This document shows positions 33,182 through 42,504 of a stretch of 64,000 nt of DNA, piece by piece; position 1 is the first letter of the stretch, and every line of letters starts with the position of its first letter. The stretch spans positions 677,695 to 741,694 of the forward strand of contig NZ_LN876587.1 in NCBI RefSeq assembly GCF_001282725.1. Direction: 5' to 3'. The position numbers were made by a program, and so were the translations under genes. This DNA comes from Inediibacterium massiliense (GTDB lineage Bacteria > Bacillota > Clostridia > Peptostreptococcales > Thermotaleaceae). The notes beneath the pieces were generated by a model. That model did not search any database and was not told the origin of the DNA. It worked only from the letters and a program-made list of their open reading frames with translations.

Positions 33182-33664
33182 ATGAAAAAGACTTTGCTGT
33201 TTTTTTTAATATTAGTGACGATTATGATTTATGGGAAAATAGGTTTTGTAGATGCAAATGCAAAAGTCCCTACACAAAATAACTTTGAACGAGAAAAAAA
33301 TTTAATTGAACAACTGTTTGAAGAAAGAGTTCGTTTGTGGAATGAAATTTATAAAGAAGATATGGATCAAAAAACTTGGATCGAAGAATTACAAAAAATT
33401 GTGACAGATCCTTTATTATCTTTTGATGAAGAAGCATTTAGGCAAGTATATGAATACCCCACAGATATGGATAAAGTATTAGATGTAAAGATTTTAAATA
33501 TAGGAGATGTAGTATGTAAAAAAAATGAGATCAAAGCTAAAGTGAATATATTATGGAAAATGGAAAGTTTGGATCAAAAATACAAAGAGGAAATCACGTA
33601 TACTGTTCTTCTAAATAAAGAAGACGGACGTTGGAAGATTTCTGATTATAATGTAAATGAATAA
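33182..33664 (+). CDS. Secreted or membrane-anchored hypothetical protein
   Basis: ATG 33182 follows TAGGAGGAGCTTTACC. The 160-residue product has an N-terminal signal-type segment (MKKTLLFFLILVTIMIYGKI) with possible cleavage after VDANA. The mature part is acidic and helical at first, then shows a strand-rich end (EITYTVLLNKEDGRWKISDY), which resembles NTF2-like or DUF4829-type extracytoplasmic domains. No Cys lipobox is seen. Function unknown. A short hairpin (AAACTGTC / GACAGTTT, 33664-33685) follows the stop. Confidence 0.75.
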   Translation: MKKTLLFFLILVTIMIYGKIGFVDANAKVPTQNNFEREKNLIEQLFEERVRLWNEIYKEDMDQKTWIEELQKIVTDPLLSFDEEAFRQVYEYPTDMDKVLDVKILNIGDVVCKKNEIKAKVNILWKMESLDQKYKEEITYTVLLNKEDGRWKISDYNVNE

Positions 33665-33796
33665 AACTGTCTATATAGACAGTTTATTATTTGTGTGTAT
33701 ATAATATAAACTATGAAGAATGATTTTTATAGAAAGATGTGGAATAGAGATTTAATTACATCTTATTTTTTAAAAAGTATATAATAGAGGTGTACT

Positions 33797-34960
33797 ATGT
33801 ATAAACCTGCATTAAGTGCAAAAAAAATGAATGAAATATTAGGGCATACTATTGAAGCCATTGAAAAAGGCAAAAACGAAATATTTGAAATTGCTGAAAG
33901 GGCTAGAAAAGAATGTCAAGCATTAGAAGAAGAACTTCAGCTTATTAAAAAAAAGACACTTCATATCATTAATGAAGTAGATACATTAGAAGTGCTAGAA
34001 AGAAAGAGTAGATATAGATTGGCTATGGTGAGTAAAAATTTTAGCAAATACTCTGAAAAAGATATTAAAACAGCTTATGAGGAAGCAAGTGAATTGCAGG
34101 TAAATATAAAACTAAAAAGAAATGAAGAAAAAGAGTTACTTAGACAAAGATCAGATTTAGAAAAAAGATTAAAAAGTGCATATGAAGTAGTAAAAAGTGC
34201 AGAGAAGTTAGTTGCCCAAGTAGGAGTTGCATTAGGATATCTAAGTGGAAATTTAAAAGATGTAATGGAACATTTAGAAGGAATTCAACAAAAAGAAGAA
34301 ATAGGCATTCGAATCATCAAAGGACAAGAAGAAGAAAGACAAAGAGTAGCTAGAGAAATACATGATGGACCTGCACAATCTATGGCAAATGTAGTGATTA
34401 AAGCAGAGATTTGCGAAAAACTTCTCCAAAAGGATATAGATCAAACAAAATATGAATTAGGACAGTTAAAAAGTATTGTAAGAGGATGTCTAAAGGATGT
34501 AAGAAAGATTATATATGATTTAAGACCTATGTCGTTAGATGACCTAGGATTGGTTCCTACTATTGAAAGATTGATTATAAATTTTAAAGAAGAAACAAAA
34601 ATACCTGTAAATTTTTCTGCTAATTGTATTCAAGAGGTAGAACGAACAGTAGTACAACTTTCTCTATTTAGAATTATTCAAGAAGCTTTAAATAATATAA
34701 GAAAATATGCCAAATCATCTACTGTGATTGTCAAGCTAGAATCTATTGATCACAAAATTAATCTTTTGATTATGGATGATGGAGTAGGTTTTGATATGGA
34801 AAAAATGTCACCTACAAATAAACAAGAAAGTGGATTTGGTTTATTTATTATGAAAGAGAGAGTAGAACTGTTGAAAGGAAAAATAGACATTCAAAGTAGT
34901 GTTGGAATGGGAACAAGAATAAAAGTAACCATTCCCTTAAATGACGAGGGGGGAAAATAA
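33797..34960 (+). CDS. degS: DegS-type sensor histidine kinase
   Basis: The 387-residue cytoplasmic kinase lacks membrane segments. Its N-terminal 180 residues are a long coiled coil (DegS sensor domain). The HisKA_3 phospho-acceptor is in QRVAREIHDGPAQSMANV with His near residue 189, and the HATPase domain follows (FRIIQEALNNIRKYAKSS, then MDDGVGFDM and GFGLFIMKERVELLKG). It phosphorylates the next gene's product. The stop TAA is directly followed by the regulator's GTG start, so the pair is tightly coupled. Confidence 0.94.
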   Translation: MYKPALSAKKMNEILGHTIEAIEKGKNEIFEIAERARKECQALEEELQLIKKKTLHIINEVDTLEVLERKSRYRLAMVSKNFSKYSEKDIKTAYEEASELQVNIKLKRNEEKELLRQRSDLEKRLKSAYEVVKSAEKLVAQVGVALGYLSGNLKDVMEHLEGIQQKEEIGIRIIKGQEEERQRVAREIHDGPAQSMANVVIKAEICEKLLQKDIDQTKYELGQLKSIVRGCLKDVRKIIYDLRPMSLDDLGLVPTIERLIINFKEETKIPVNFSANCIQEVERTVVQLSLFRIIQEALNNIRKYAKSSTVIVKLESIDHKINLLIMDDGVGFDMEKMSPTNKQESGFGLFIMKERVELLKGKIDIQSSVGMGTRIKVTIPLNDEGGK

Positions 34961-35614
34961 GTGTATGATGTAATAAGGGTCTTAATAGCAGATGATCATG
35001 AATTGATGAGACAAGGGTTAAAACAAATTATAGAGCTAGAAGATGATATTCAAGTAGTAGCATTAGCAGTAGATGGAGAGGATACTATTAAGAAATCTCA
35101 AAAATTCAAGCCAGATGTAATTTTACTAGATATCAATATGCCGAATATGAATGGAATTCAAGCCTTAAGAAGGTTAAAAGATATGGGGACAGATTCTAGA
35201 ATCATTATGTTAACCATTCATGAGGATCAAGAATACTTATTTGAAACCATCAATATAGGTGCATCAGGGTATGTATTAAAGGATGCAGAATCTTCTAGCT
35301 TGGTGAAAGCTATAAGAGATGTTTATACAGGCCATTCTTATATTCATCCTTCGCTTGCTTCCAACTTGGTGAAAGAATACAACAAACACGATAAATCAGA
35401 CGATGGGTATAAAAAAGATAAGTTGACAAGAAGAGAATATGAGGTATTAAGTTTGATTGCAGAGGGAAAAAATAATAGAGAGATTGCAGATAATTTGTTT
35501 ATAAGTGAAAAAACAGTAAAAAATCATGTATCCAATATATTTAGAAAAATTGAAGTAAGTGATCGAACACAAGCTGCCATTTATGCTTATAAGCATAATA
35601 TTAAAAAAATATAG
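34961..35614 (+). CDS. degU: DegU/NarL-type response regulator
   Basis: GTG 34961 follows GAGGGGGG within degS. The 217-residue protein has a receiver domain (VLIADDHELMRQGLKQII, phospho-acceptor Asp in VILLDINMP near residue 57, then Thr in MLTIHED and Lys in YVLKDAES). Its C-terminal LuxR-type HTH reads LTREYEVLSLIAEGKNNREI, with an extra Arg, and ISEKTVKNHVSNIFRKI. DegS/DegU control motility, secreted enzymes and surface behaviour in Firmicutes. The aminopeptidase gene follows after 11 bases and is probably co-transcribed. Confidence 0.94.
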   Translation: MYDVIRVLIADDHELMRQGLKQIIELEDDIQVVALAVDGEDTIKKSQKFKPDVILLDINMPNMNGIQALRRLKDMGTDSRIIMLTIHEDQEYLFETINIGASGYVLKDAESSSLVKAIRDVYTGHSYIHPSLASNLVKEYNKHDKSDDGYKKDKLTRREYEVLSLIAEGKNNREIADNLFISEKTVKNHVSNIFRKIEVSDRTQAAIYAYKHNIKKI

Positions 35615-35625
35615 GAGGGAGTATT

Positions 35626-37032
35626 ATGAGTACAAGAGATGTTCTTTCTTTTTCTTTTCAAAAGGGGTGGGAAACAGTTGATGAGAAAAGGAAAGAAACA
35701 GTATTTGGTTTTTGTGAAAACTATAAAAAATTCCTTGATAAAGGAAAAACAGAAAGAAAATGTGTTGAAGAAATGATTCAAAAAGCAAAAGAGCATGGAT
35801 ATAAAAATATAGAAGAATACATAAGCGGAAAAGAGAAAATTCAAATAGGAGAAAAAATTTATGTCAATCAAAAAGGAAAAGCTCTAGCACTATTTGTAAT
35901 AGGAAAAGAAAGCATACAATCAGGAATGAATATTATTGCAGCTCATATTGATTCTCCAAGACTTGATTTAAAACCTTTTCCTCTATATGAAGATGGAGAA
36001 TTAGCTCTTTTAAAAACTCATTACTATGGAGGAATTAAAAAATATCAATGGACAACTATTCCTCTAGCGATTCATGGAGTTTTTATTAATAAAGATGGAG
36101 AAAAGATACATATGTGTATTGGAGAAGAAGAAACAGACCCTGTATTTTATATTACAGATTTACTTCCACATCTTGCAAAAGATCAAAATGAAAAAAAATT
36201 AGGTGATGCAATTACAGGGGAAGGATTGAATGTTGTTATAGGCAGTATTCCTTATGAAGATAAAGATATAAAAGAAAAAATAAAATATAATGTGCTTCAT
36301 TTATTATATGAAAAATATAATATGAAAGAGGAAGATTTTCTAACTGCTGAAATTGAAATTGTTCCTTCTGGAAAAGCAAGAGATGTAGGTATCGATAGAA
36401 GTCTTGTAGGAGCTTATGGTCAAGATGATAGAGTATGTGCTTATACTGCTTTTGAAGCTATACTTGATGTAGATCATCCTATTCAAACAGCAGTTGCATT
36501 ATTTGCGGATAAGGAAGAAATAGGAAGTGTAGGAAATACTGGTATGCAATCAAGATTTTTTGAAAATGCCATTGCAGAACTCATCAGTTTACAAGAAATA
36601 GAGTTAGTAGATCTAAAATTAAGAAGAGCATTATCCAATTCTAAAGTTTTATCTGCAGATGTAGGAGCTGCTTTTGATCCTAATTTTCCTGATGTTTTAG
36701 ATAAAAGAAATGCAGCTTTTTTAGGTAAAGGAGTTTTAGTGTCTAAATATACAGGTGCTAGAGGAAAATCAGGCTCAAATGATGCCAATGCAGAATTCCT
36801 AGGAGAAATAAGAAATATCTTTAATGATCGTAATGTTTTATGGCAGATTGGAGAATTAGGGAAAGTAGATCAAGGAGGAGGAGGAACAATTGCTTATATT
36901 CTTGCTGGATATGGAGCAGAAGTCATAGATTGTGGAACCCCTCTTTTAAGTATGCATGCTCCTATGGAGCTTGCTAGTAAATTTGATATTTACATGACCT
37001 ATAAGGCTTATCATGCTTTTTTGGATAGATAA
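35626..37032 (+). CDS. M18 family aspartyl aminopeptidase
   Basis: The 468-residue protein is a dinuclear zinc aminopeptidase. Signatures are IIAAHIDSPRLDLKP (metal His/Asp), GQDDRVCAYTAFEAIL with metal Asp, FADKEEIGS with the catalytic Glu pair, and the late CGTPLLSMHAPMELASKFD with the last metal His. It trims N-terminal acidic or neutral residues from peptides. The Shine-Dalgarno is AGGAGGGAG. It is read through from degSU and ends at a bidirectional terminator. Confidence 0.95.
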   Translation: MSTRDVLSFSFQKGWETVDEKRKETVFGFCENYKKFLDKGKTERKCVEEMIQKAKEHGYKNIEEYISGKEKIQIGEKIYVNQKGKALALFVIGKESIQSGMNIIAAHIDSPRLDLKPFPLYEDGELALLKTHYYGGIKKYQWTTIPLAIHGVFINKDGEKIHMCIGEEETDPVFYITDLLPHLAKDQNEKKLGDAITGEGLNVVIGSIPYEDKDIKEKIKYNVLHLLYEKYNMKEEDFLTAEIEIVPSGKARDVGIDRSLVGAYGQDDRVCAYTAFEAILDVDHPIQTAVALFADKEEIGSVGNTGMQSRFFENAIAELISLQEIELVDLKLRRALSNSKVLSADVGAAFDPNFPDVLDKRNAAFLGKGVLVSKYTGARGKSGSNDANAEFLGEIRNIFNDRNVLWQIGELGKVDQGGGGTIAYILAGYGAEVIDCGTPLLSMHAPMELASKFDIYMTYKAYHAFLDR

Positions 37033-37052
37033 ATTATAATAAAGGTAGAACA

Positions 37053-37079
37053 AAAAAATCGGGTATATACCCGATTTTT
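37053..37079. terminator. Bidirectional terminator
   Basis: AAAAATCGGGTATATACCCGATTTTT is split as AAAAATCGGGT / ACCCGATTTTT. It serves both the aminopeptidase and the convergent LysR gene. Confidence 0.9.
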
Positions 37080-37983
37080 ATAATATGCTTTCATTTTGAG
37101 ATGTGAGCATAAAGGTTTTGAAAGTTTCTGCTAAAGGAGATAAAGTTCTAGGTTTATAATATACGAAATAAAATTTACGCAAAGTATCTATATGAATGAG
37201 TTCAATTTTTTTAAGAAGATTAAATTTCATTTCATCTTGTATAGCTAAATTAGAAATGATACTTATACCCAATCCATTTCTTACACATTGTTTTAGAGCC
37301 CCTGTATTTTCTATGTAAGCTACTATATGTAATTGATCTAAGGATAAATCATGATCATGAAGGATTTGTTCAAATATTTTTCGAGTACCAGATCCTTTTT
37401 CTCTCAATATAATATTTTCTGTTAATAAAAAATCAATAGATACATGATCTATATTTTTGTAAAGATCTTTATTAGGGGCAATAAGTACTAGATTATCTTG
37501 GAATACCTCAATATATTCTAGATGCTTGTGATCGATTTTTGCACCTACAAAGCCAAAATCTATTTTACCATTTAAAATGGATTGTACTACTTGCTCAGAA
37601 TCATAATGTAAAAGATTGTATTGTACTTCAGGATATTTTTTATGAAAGGATTGAAGTAGTGGAGGCAATATATATTGTTCAGGAATTGTACTGCAAGCAA
37701 TTTCTAGGGTACCTTCTATTCTATCTTTAAAAGATTCTAAAGAAAACAAGGCTTGTTCTCTTTTGTTTAAAATTTCTATAGCATGTGTAAATAATATTTC
37801 ACCAGCTTTTGTTAAGGTTACCTTTTTATTAGATCTATTGATAAGTACTGTACTTAATTCATTTTCTAAATTTTGGATATGATTGCTGATAGTAGGTTGG
37901 GTTAAAAAAAGGGCATCCGCTGCTTTGGAAAAACTTTTTAACCTAGCAATAGTTATAAAAGTTTCCAGTTGTCTAAAGTCCAT
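37078..37983 (-). CDS. LysR-family transcriptional regulator
   Basis: The 301-residue protein has the LysR HTH (MDFRQLETFITIARLKSFSKA in two parts, with ADALFLTQPTISNHIQNLE). The effector-binding domain has GTLEIACSTIPEQYILP and IDFGFVGAKIDHKHLEY. Such CysL/YwfK-like members often respond to sulfur or nitrogen metabolites, but the signal is not readable from sequence. The start follows AGGGGGTGACCT. It is divergent from the AlbA_2 protein gene at 38145, which may be under its control. Confidence 0.93.
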   Translation of the reverse strand: MDFRQLETFITIARLKSFSKAADALFLTQPTISNHIQNLENELSTVLINRSNKKVTLTKAGEILFTHAIEILNKREQALFSLESFKDRIEGTLEIACSTIPEQYILPPLLQSFHKKYPEVQYNLLHYDSEQVVQSILNGKIDFGFVGAKIDHKHLEYIEVFQDNLVLIAPNKDLYKNIDHVSIDFLLTENIILREKGSGTRKIFEQILHDHDLSLDQLHIVAYIENTGALKQCVRNGLGISIISNLAIQDEMKFNLLKKIELIHIDTLRKFYFVYYKPRTLSPLAETFKTFMLTSQNESIL

Positions 37984-38144
37984 TAGGTCACCCCCTAAGT
38001 TTATAGTCTATGTTAATAGTATCATTTACTAGAATAATTATCAAATATTTGTTTTTTTTAGAAAAAATAAGGTATACTGAATACATAAAATGAAGCATAT
38101 GATAGTATAACAATCATTTTACCATCTTTGAAGGGAATGATTTT

Positions 38145-39308
38145 ATGAATCTGCAAAAACTTAAAATTTTGCTTAAACAAAGAGAAGGAATGAAACTAGA
38201 TTTTAAGGAAAGTCTTCATCTTGAGACAGAATCTCAAAAAAAAGAATTTGCAAAGGATGTTATTGCCATTGCTAATAGTATTGGGGGAAGAGGATATTTA
38301 ATTATAGGAATAAAAGATAAAGAAAAGAAGATTATAGGAATTCATCCAAATCATCTGATGGAAGAAAGATTGCAACAAATTATTAGTCAACGATGTGATC
38401 CACCTGTTAATATTAGAGTAGAAAATGTCTTATACGATGAAAAATATATAGGAGTTATTACTATTTTTAAAAGTTTTCAAAGACCACATCAAATGAGACA
38501 AACTGGAGCTTTTTATATAAGAAGAGGATCTACTACAGATATAGCAAGAAGAGATGAGATTGCAAGTATATTTCAAGAAGTAGGATTGATCCATAATGAA
38601 CTTACACCTTTATACAATTTAGATATAGATGTTTTAAATAGAGTATCTATTGGCCAATATATGAATAAAATGGGGATGAAAGCCTATAAGGATCTTGAAA
38701 AACAGATTTGGAGCAGTCTGGGTATTATTTATTTAGATAATGAAACAAACCAAATGCATCCTACTATTGGAGGACTCTTGCTTTTTTGTGATAATCCTCA
38801 GATATATTTAAGTTATTGTGGGATTAAGATTATTACATTTGATAAAGGAAAAAAAGTCATTCATATGATAAATGGTAATATCATTGATATGCTTAATAAA
38901 AGTAAACAATTTATATGCAATTATCTAAAAGATATAAATTATCCTAAGGAAGCTATTTATGAATGTATTGCAAATGCTGTAGTTCATAGAGACTATACAG
39001 ACATATTAAGAGATATTGTAGTTTTAATAGGAGATGAAAAGATAGAAATAAGCAATCCTGGAACTCTTCCTAAGGGAAGTAATATCCATACGATTATGAG
39101 AGATGCAAATCCATCTAAAAGAAACCATTGGCTTTATGATAGACTTTTATTATTAGATGATCACAATCAATTTCTAAGGACAGGGATTGGATTAGAAAAA
39201 ATAAATAAAATTTTTGAAACGATAGGAAAAGTGAAATTCTTAAATTTAGAAAAAAGAAATATTTTCAAAGTAGTCATGCCTGGAATAAAATGGGCAACAA
39301 AAAGATAA
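38145..39308 (+). CDS. Schlafen AlbA_2 domain protein (RecG-related, HATPase_c_4)
   Basis: The 387-residue protein starts with an AlbA_2/Schlafen domain: LDFKESLHLETESQKKEF, IANSIGGRGYLIIGIKDKE, then RPHQMRQTGAFYIRRGSTT. A C-terminal HATPase_c_4-like region follows: YECIANAVVHRDYTDI, then IEISNPGTLPKGSNI and the late GIGLEKINKIFE. These proteins were long annotated as ATP-dependent helicase-related transcriptional regulators; they lack helicase motifs. They likely bind nucleic acid. The start has GAAGGGAATGATTTT. Confidence 0.88.
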   Translation: MNLQKLKILLKQREGMKLDFKESLHLETESQKKEFAKDVIAIANSIGGRGYLIIGIKDKEKKIIGIHPNHLMEERLQQIISQRCDPPVNIRVENVLYDEKYIGVITIFKSFQRPHQMRQTGAFYIRRGSTTDIARRDEIASIFQEVGLIHNELTPLYNLDIDVLNRVSIGQYMNKMGMKAYKDLEKQIWSSLGIIYLDNETNQMHPTIGGLLLFCDNPQIYLSYCGIKIITFDKGKKVIHMINGNIIDMLNKSKQFICNYLKDINYPKEAIYECIANAVVHRDYTDILRDIVVLIGDEKIEISNPGTLPKGSNIHTIMRDANPSKRNHWLYDRLLLLDDHNQFLRTGIGLEKINKIFETIGKVKFLNLEKRNIFKVVMPGIKWATKR

Positions 39309-39333
39309 AAGGAAAACTTTTATCTTTTTTTTA
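39299..39333. terminator. Bidirectional terminator
   Basis: AAAAGATAAAAG-GAAAA-CTTTTATCTTTTTTT spans the stop of the AlbA_2 gene. The A-rich left side also fits the convergent gene. Confidence 0.8.
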
Positions 39334-39760
39334 TAAATATAGGTTTTATGGAAAGAATCATAGTACATAAATCTTTCTTTTGAAATTTATTTTTGATACA
39401 AAGTTCTAGATGATGTGAATTTTTTATATGAAAAAAAATCATATGAAAATCTAGCGGAAGTATATTTTGAATAAGAGTAGTTAGAATTTTTTGATCTAAA
39501 TTTCTTTGTACATATATTTTAGGAATACAAAAATCTTTAATATGTACATAAGAATAAATTTTTTCATAAGAAAAAGCAAGAACAATTTTTATACCATCTT
39601 TAGAATGATAAATAAATTCCCAATGATCTTGTAAAGAATGAGTAAGTACTTGGCAAGAAAACTTTTGATTTGTCATTTTTTCAAATGTTTTTGTAAGTTG
39701 CATCCATTTCATAGGAAAAAATTTTTCGTAGATGGGAATAGGATTCTTTTGTTTTTTCAT
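39320..39760 (-). CDS. Hypothetical 146-residue protein
   Basis: ATG at 39760 is preceded by AGGAGGTTTTCTCTAT. The product is basic, soluble and rich in Lys, Phe and His, with a probable beta-strand middle (GIKIVLAFSYEKIYSYVHI). No signal peptide, Cys cluster or known motif is seen. It is convergent with the AlbA_2 gene and divergent from the DUF1232 gene. Function unknown. Confidence 0.65.
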   Translation of the reverse strand: MKKQKNPIPIYEKFFPMKWMQLTKTFEKMTNQKFSCQVLTHSLQDHWEFIYHSKDGIKIVLAFSYEKIYSYVHIKDFCIPKIYVQRNLDQKILTTLIQNILPLDFHMIFFHIKNSHHLELCIKNKFQKKDLCTMILSIKPIFIKKR

Positions 39761-39907
39761 ATAGAGAAAACCTCCTGTTTTAAAAGCTTGTCTCTGTTAT
39801 TATATATGAAGGAATAAAAAGGATTATTCCTTTATACACTTAATTTTAAATAAAGGAAATAATAAATATATTATAAAAGAGTAAAAATAAAGAGAGGATT
39901 TATTCTT

Positions 39908-40219
39908 ATGAAATTATTCAAGAAATCTATAAAAGTATTCAAAAAAACAAAAGGAATTTATAAATTCATTAAAGATCCTGAGGTTTCCAAATGGAAAAAA
40001 ATAATGATATTTGGAGCTATTGTATATGTAATCAGTCCAATTGATTTAATACCAGATCCTGTATTTGGTTTAGGATGGATAGATGATGGTATAGTCATAG
40101 GTTATATAATTTCTAGAATTTCTAATGAATTAGATAAATATATAGAAAAGGATTCGGTATCGTTTAAAAAAGGGAAAATTATTGAGGATGTAGATTATAG
40201 AATAGATGATGAGAAATAA
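39908..40219 (+). CDS. YkvA/DUF1232 family membrane protein
   Basis: The 103-residue protein contains the DUF1232 core YVISPIDLIPDPVFGLGWID, then DDGIVIGYIISRI, after a basic N-terminal stretch. The family motif YxxSPxDLIPD is exact. Members are small membrane-associated proteins of unknown function. The Shine-Dalgarno is GAGAGGATTTATTCTT. Confidence 0.9.
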   Translation: MKLFKKSIKVFKKTKGIYKFIKDPEVSKWKKIMIFGAIVYVISPIDLIPDPVFGLGWIDDGIVIGYIISRISNELDKYIEKDSVSFKKGKIIEDVDYRIDDEK

Positions 40220-40294
40220 TAATGCATGAAGTAGTGAGTGATTATATGGAATAGGTTGGGTATATAATAAAAAAAGGTATAGGAGGTAATGATT

Positions 40295-40834
40295 ATGAAG
40301 ATTTATACAAAGACAGGAGATAAAGGACAAACTAGTCTATATGATAACACAAGAGTAGATAAAGATAGTATAAGAGTTGAAAGCTATGGAACGATTGATG
40401 AATTAACCTCTATATTAGGAGTAGCAAGAAGTTATATAAAAGATCAAGAAATAAGAGATATTATATATGATGTTCAAAGGCAATTATTTGATGTAGCAGG
40501 AGAGCTTGCTACAAAGAATCGTGAAAAATTTCCAGAAAAAATAAAGGAAGAACATATCAATCAATTGGAAAAAATAATTGATGTTTATGTAGGAAAAATG
40601 GATTCTGTAAATCAGTTTATTATTCCAGGAAGTAATATAGAAAGCGCTTATTTGCATGTAGCAAGAACCGTTTGTAGAAGAGCAGAAAGAAGAATACTTA
40701 CATTGAGTAGACAAGAGGAAGTAAGTCCTATTTTGATTAAATATGTAAATAGACTGTCTGATTTGATTTATGCGTTAGGAAGGTTTTTGGAAACAGATCT
40801 AGCATATGTAAAATTTGAGAAACCATCAAAATAG
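40295..40834 (+). CDS. pduO: PduO-type ATP:cob(I)alamin adenosyltransferase
   Basis: ATG 40295 is chosen over ATG 40289 because AGGAGG (40281-40286) is then eight bases away. The 179-residue protein starts KIYTKTGDKGQTSLYDNTRV, the PduO ATP-binding loop. It continues with the five-helix bundle and its signatures YGTIDELTSILG and HVARTVCRRAERRIL, then YVNRLSDLIYALGR. It makes coenzyme B12 from cob(I)alamin. No pdu microcompartment genes are next to it, so it is the stand-alone salvage enzyme (CobO2/PduO). Confidence 0.94.
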   Translation: MKIYTKTGDKGQTSLYDNTRVDKDSIRVESYGTIDELTSILGVARSYIKDQEIRDIIYDVQRQLFDVAGELATKNREKFPEKIKEEHINQLEKIIDVYVGKMDSVNQFIIPGSNIESAYLHVARTVCRRAERRILTLSRQEEVSPILIKYVNRLSDLIYALGRFLETDLAYVKFEKPSK

Positions 40835-40846
40835 ATGGTTTTTCTA
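40819..40846 (+). terminator. Intrinsic terminator overlapping the end of pduO
   Basis: AAACCATC-AAAATA-GATGGTTT followed by TTCTATAT, with the left arm inside the last codons. Confidence 0.75.
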
Positions 40847-40997
40847 TATATGATCTATAAAATGTCTACTATTTTAAATAGATAGCTTTTATTTTAAGTG
40901 AAAAAGACGAACGATATAGAAGATTTAAAAATCAATGTACACTTTATAAGAAACTATGCTATAATATCAGTATGAAAAAATAAAAGAGGTGAAAGTT

Positions 40998-41537
40998 GTG
41001 AAAGAGGATATAGCACAAATATTATTTAGTGAAGAAGTATTGAATGAAAAAGTAGAAGAGTTAGGGAAACAAATTGCAAAGGATTATAAAGATAAAGATC
41101 TTTTAGTTGTAGGGGTTTTAAAAGGTGCAAATGTATTTATGAGTGATTTGATAAGAAAAATAGATCTTCCAGTATCTATTGACTTTATGGCTGTCTCTAG
41201 TTATGGATTTTCTACTACTAGTTCAGGTGTAGTAAAAATTATAAAAGATTTAGATGATAGTATAGAAGGAAAAAATGTTTTGATTGTAGAAGACATTATT
41301 GATACAGGACTTACCCTTCATTATTTATGTAAAAACCTTCTTTCAAGAAAGCCTAAGAGCTTAAAAATATGTACACTATTAGATAAGCCGGAAAGAAGAA
41401 AAATAGATTTAAAGGTAGATTATAAGGGATTTGACATACCAGATGAATTTATTATTGGTTATGGAATTGATTATGCTGAAAAATATAGAAATCTTCCTTA
41501 TGTGGCTATACTTAAAAGAGAAGTATATGAAAAATAA
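40998..41537 (+). CDS. hpt: Hypoxanthine phosphoribosyltransferase
   Basis: GTG 40998 is chosen because AGAGG (40985-40989) is then eight bases upstream; the GTG at 40989 overlaps it. The 179-residue enzyme has the type I PRTase signature VLIVEDIIDTGLTLHYL for PRPP binding. It also has the LVVGVLKGANVFMSDLIRKI loop, the FMAVSSYG flexible loop and the FIIGYGIDYAEKYRNLPYV end. It salvages hypoxanthine and guanine to IMP and GMP. TATAAT at 40960-40965 is a probable -10 element. Confidence 0.95.
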   Translation: MKEDIAQILFSEEVLNEKVEELGKQIAKDYKDKDLLVVGVLKGANVFMSDLIRKIDLPVSIDFMAVSSYGFSTTSSGVVKIIKDLDDSIEGKNVLIVEDIIDTGLTLHYLCKNLLSRKPKSLKICTLLDKPERRKIDLKVDYKGFDIPDEFIIGYGIDYAEKYRNLPYVAILKREVYEK

Positions 41538-41612
41538 AATATGACAAGAATAAAAAAAAAATTACTCCTCATAATAATATAGAAACTATTTATATTCTAT
41601 AGGAGTGATAAT

Positions 41613-41780
41613 ATGAACACTAATTTTGAAGAGGTAAAACAAAAATTTAAAAATGCAGATGTAGATGAAAAGATAAGAATATATACAACTACTGAAGGAT
41701 TAACAGTAGAACAATTTAAAGAACTTTTAAAGATGTTTCCTCTTCAGTATTTAGACAAATTAGAAAGAGCCATGGCGTAG
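41613..41780 (+). CDS. Small hypothetical protein, 55 residues
   Basis: ATG 41613 follows TAGGAGTGATAAT. The product is acidic and helical (MNTNFEEVKQKFKNADVDEK, then TTEGLTVEQFKELLKMFPLQ). The regular helix pattern and strong start support a real gene. It ends just before a very strong hairpin. No family recognised; a post-translational or sporulation-related small protein is one possibility. Confidence 0.7.
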   Translation: MNTNFEEVKQKFKNADVDEKIRIYTTTEGLTVEQFKELLKMFPLQYLDKLERAMA

Positions 41781-41792
41781 TCTTTATAAGAG

Positions 41793-41841
41793 TGCAAATC
41801 AACCCATACTTTATGGTTCATAAAGTACGGGTTGATTTGCA
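41793..41841. terminator. Very long bidirectional hairpin terminator
   Basis: TGCAAATCAACCC and GGGTTGATTTGCA, extended inward by TACTTTATG / CATAAAGTA, form a stem of about 22 bp with one mismatch. It sits between convergent genes (41613+ and 41848-) and is followed by TTTT on the + side. Confidence 0.85.
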
Positions 41842-41847
41842 TTTTGA

Positions 41848-42354
41848 CTATACTTTTTTTTTATAATTCAATATCTTAGACCATTCTAAAGGAATGGGTT
41901 GTCCATAAAGGATATATTCCTTTAAATAGTTGGATTCAGTATGGCTTAAAAATTTTATTGGAATACATAAAGTATATCCATTTTGAGATAGTATTTTTTT
42001 TAGTTCATGCTTTTCTTTGATGTAGAGTGGGATCACTTTTTCTATTTCTCGATCTTTACATAATACAGCAGTTTTGTATGCATGTTTGTATTTGTTTTCT
42101 TCTTCTAATTCTATATATCTTGTGATTTCTCTATTTATGTATTCAATAAGATGATTCTTAAATTTTTGATCCTTTTCAAGTTTCGGATAATCTTGTAGCC
42201 AAGAAGGCTTTGGTTTTTTTGTTAAAATGGTTTCTACAAAAAAATCATATTTTAAAGAACCATTTTTTAATCCTTTATAATATCTTCTAATATTTTTTTT
42301 GATATGATTTTGTAATTCAACTTTGGTGTGATCTGGTAAATTTAACGTTTGCAC
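41848..42354 (-). CDS. Hypothetical 168-residue protein
   Basis: A GTG start at 42354 is preceded by AGAGGAGGTTTCATT. The product is soluble, strongly Lys/Glu-rich and mostly helical (VELQNHIKKNIRRYYKGLKN, IEYINREITRYIELEEENKY). No signal peptide or known motif is visible. It is single, convergent with the small gene at 41613 and divergent from the flavin reductase-like gene. Confidence 0.6.
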   Translation of the reverse strand: MQTLNLPDHTKVELQNHIKKNIRRYYKGLKNGSLKYDFFVETILTKKPKPSWLQDYPKLEKDQKFKNHLIEYINREITRYIELEEENKYKHAYKTAVLCKDREIEKVIPLYIKEKHELKKILSQNGYTLCIPIKFLSHTESNYLKEYILYGQPIPLEWSKILNYKKKV

Positions 42355-42504
42355 AATGAAACCTCCTCTATTGAACTATTACTATTATTACCGAATATTA
42401 TAAAAATTATAAAAATTTAGAATAAAATTCAAAAATAACAAAGATTGTTTTGAATAGAAAGTTTATATATAATAAAAAATATATAAAATAGAGGAGTGAA
42501 AAAA

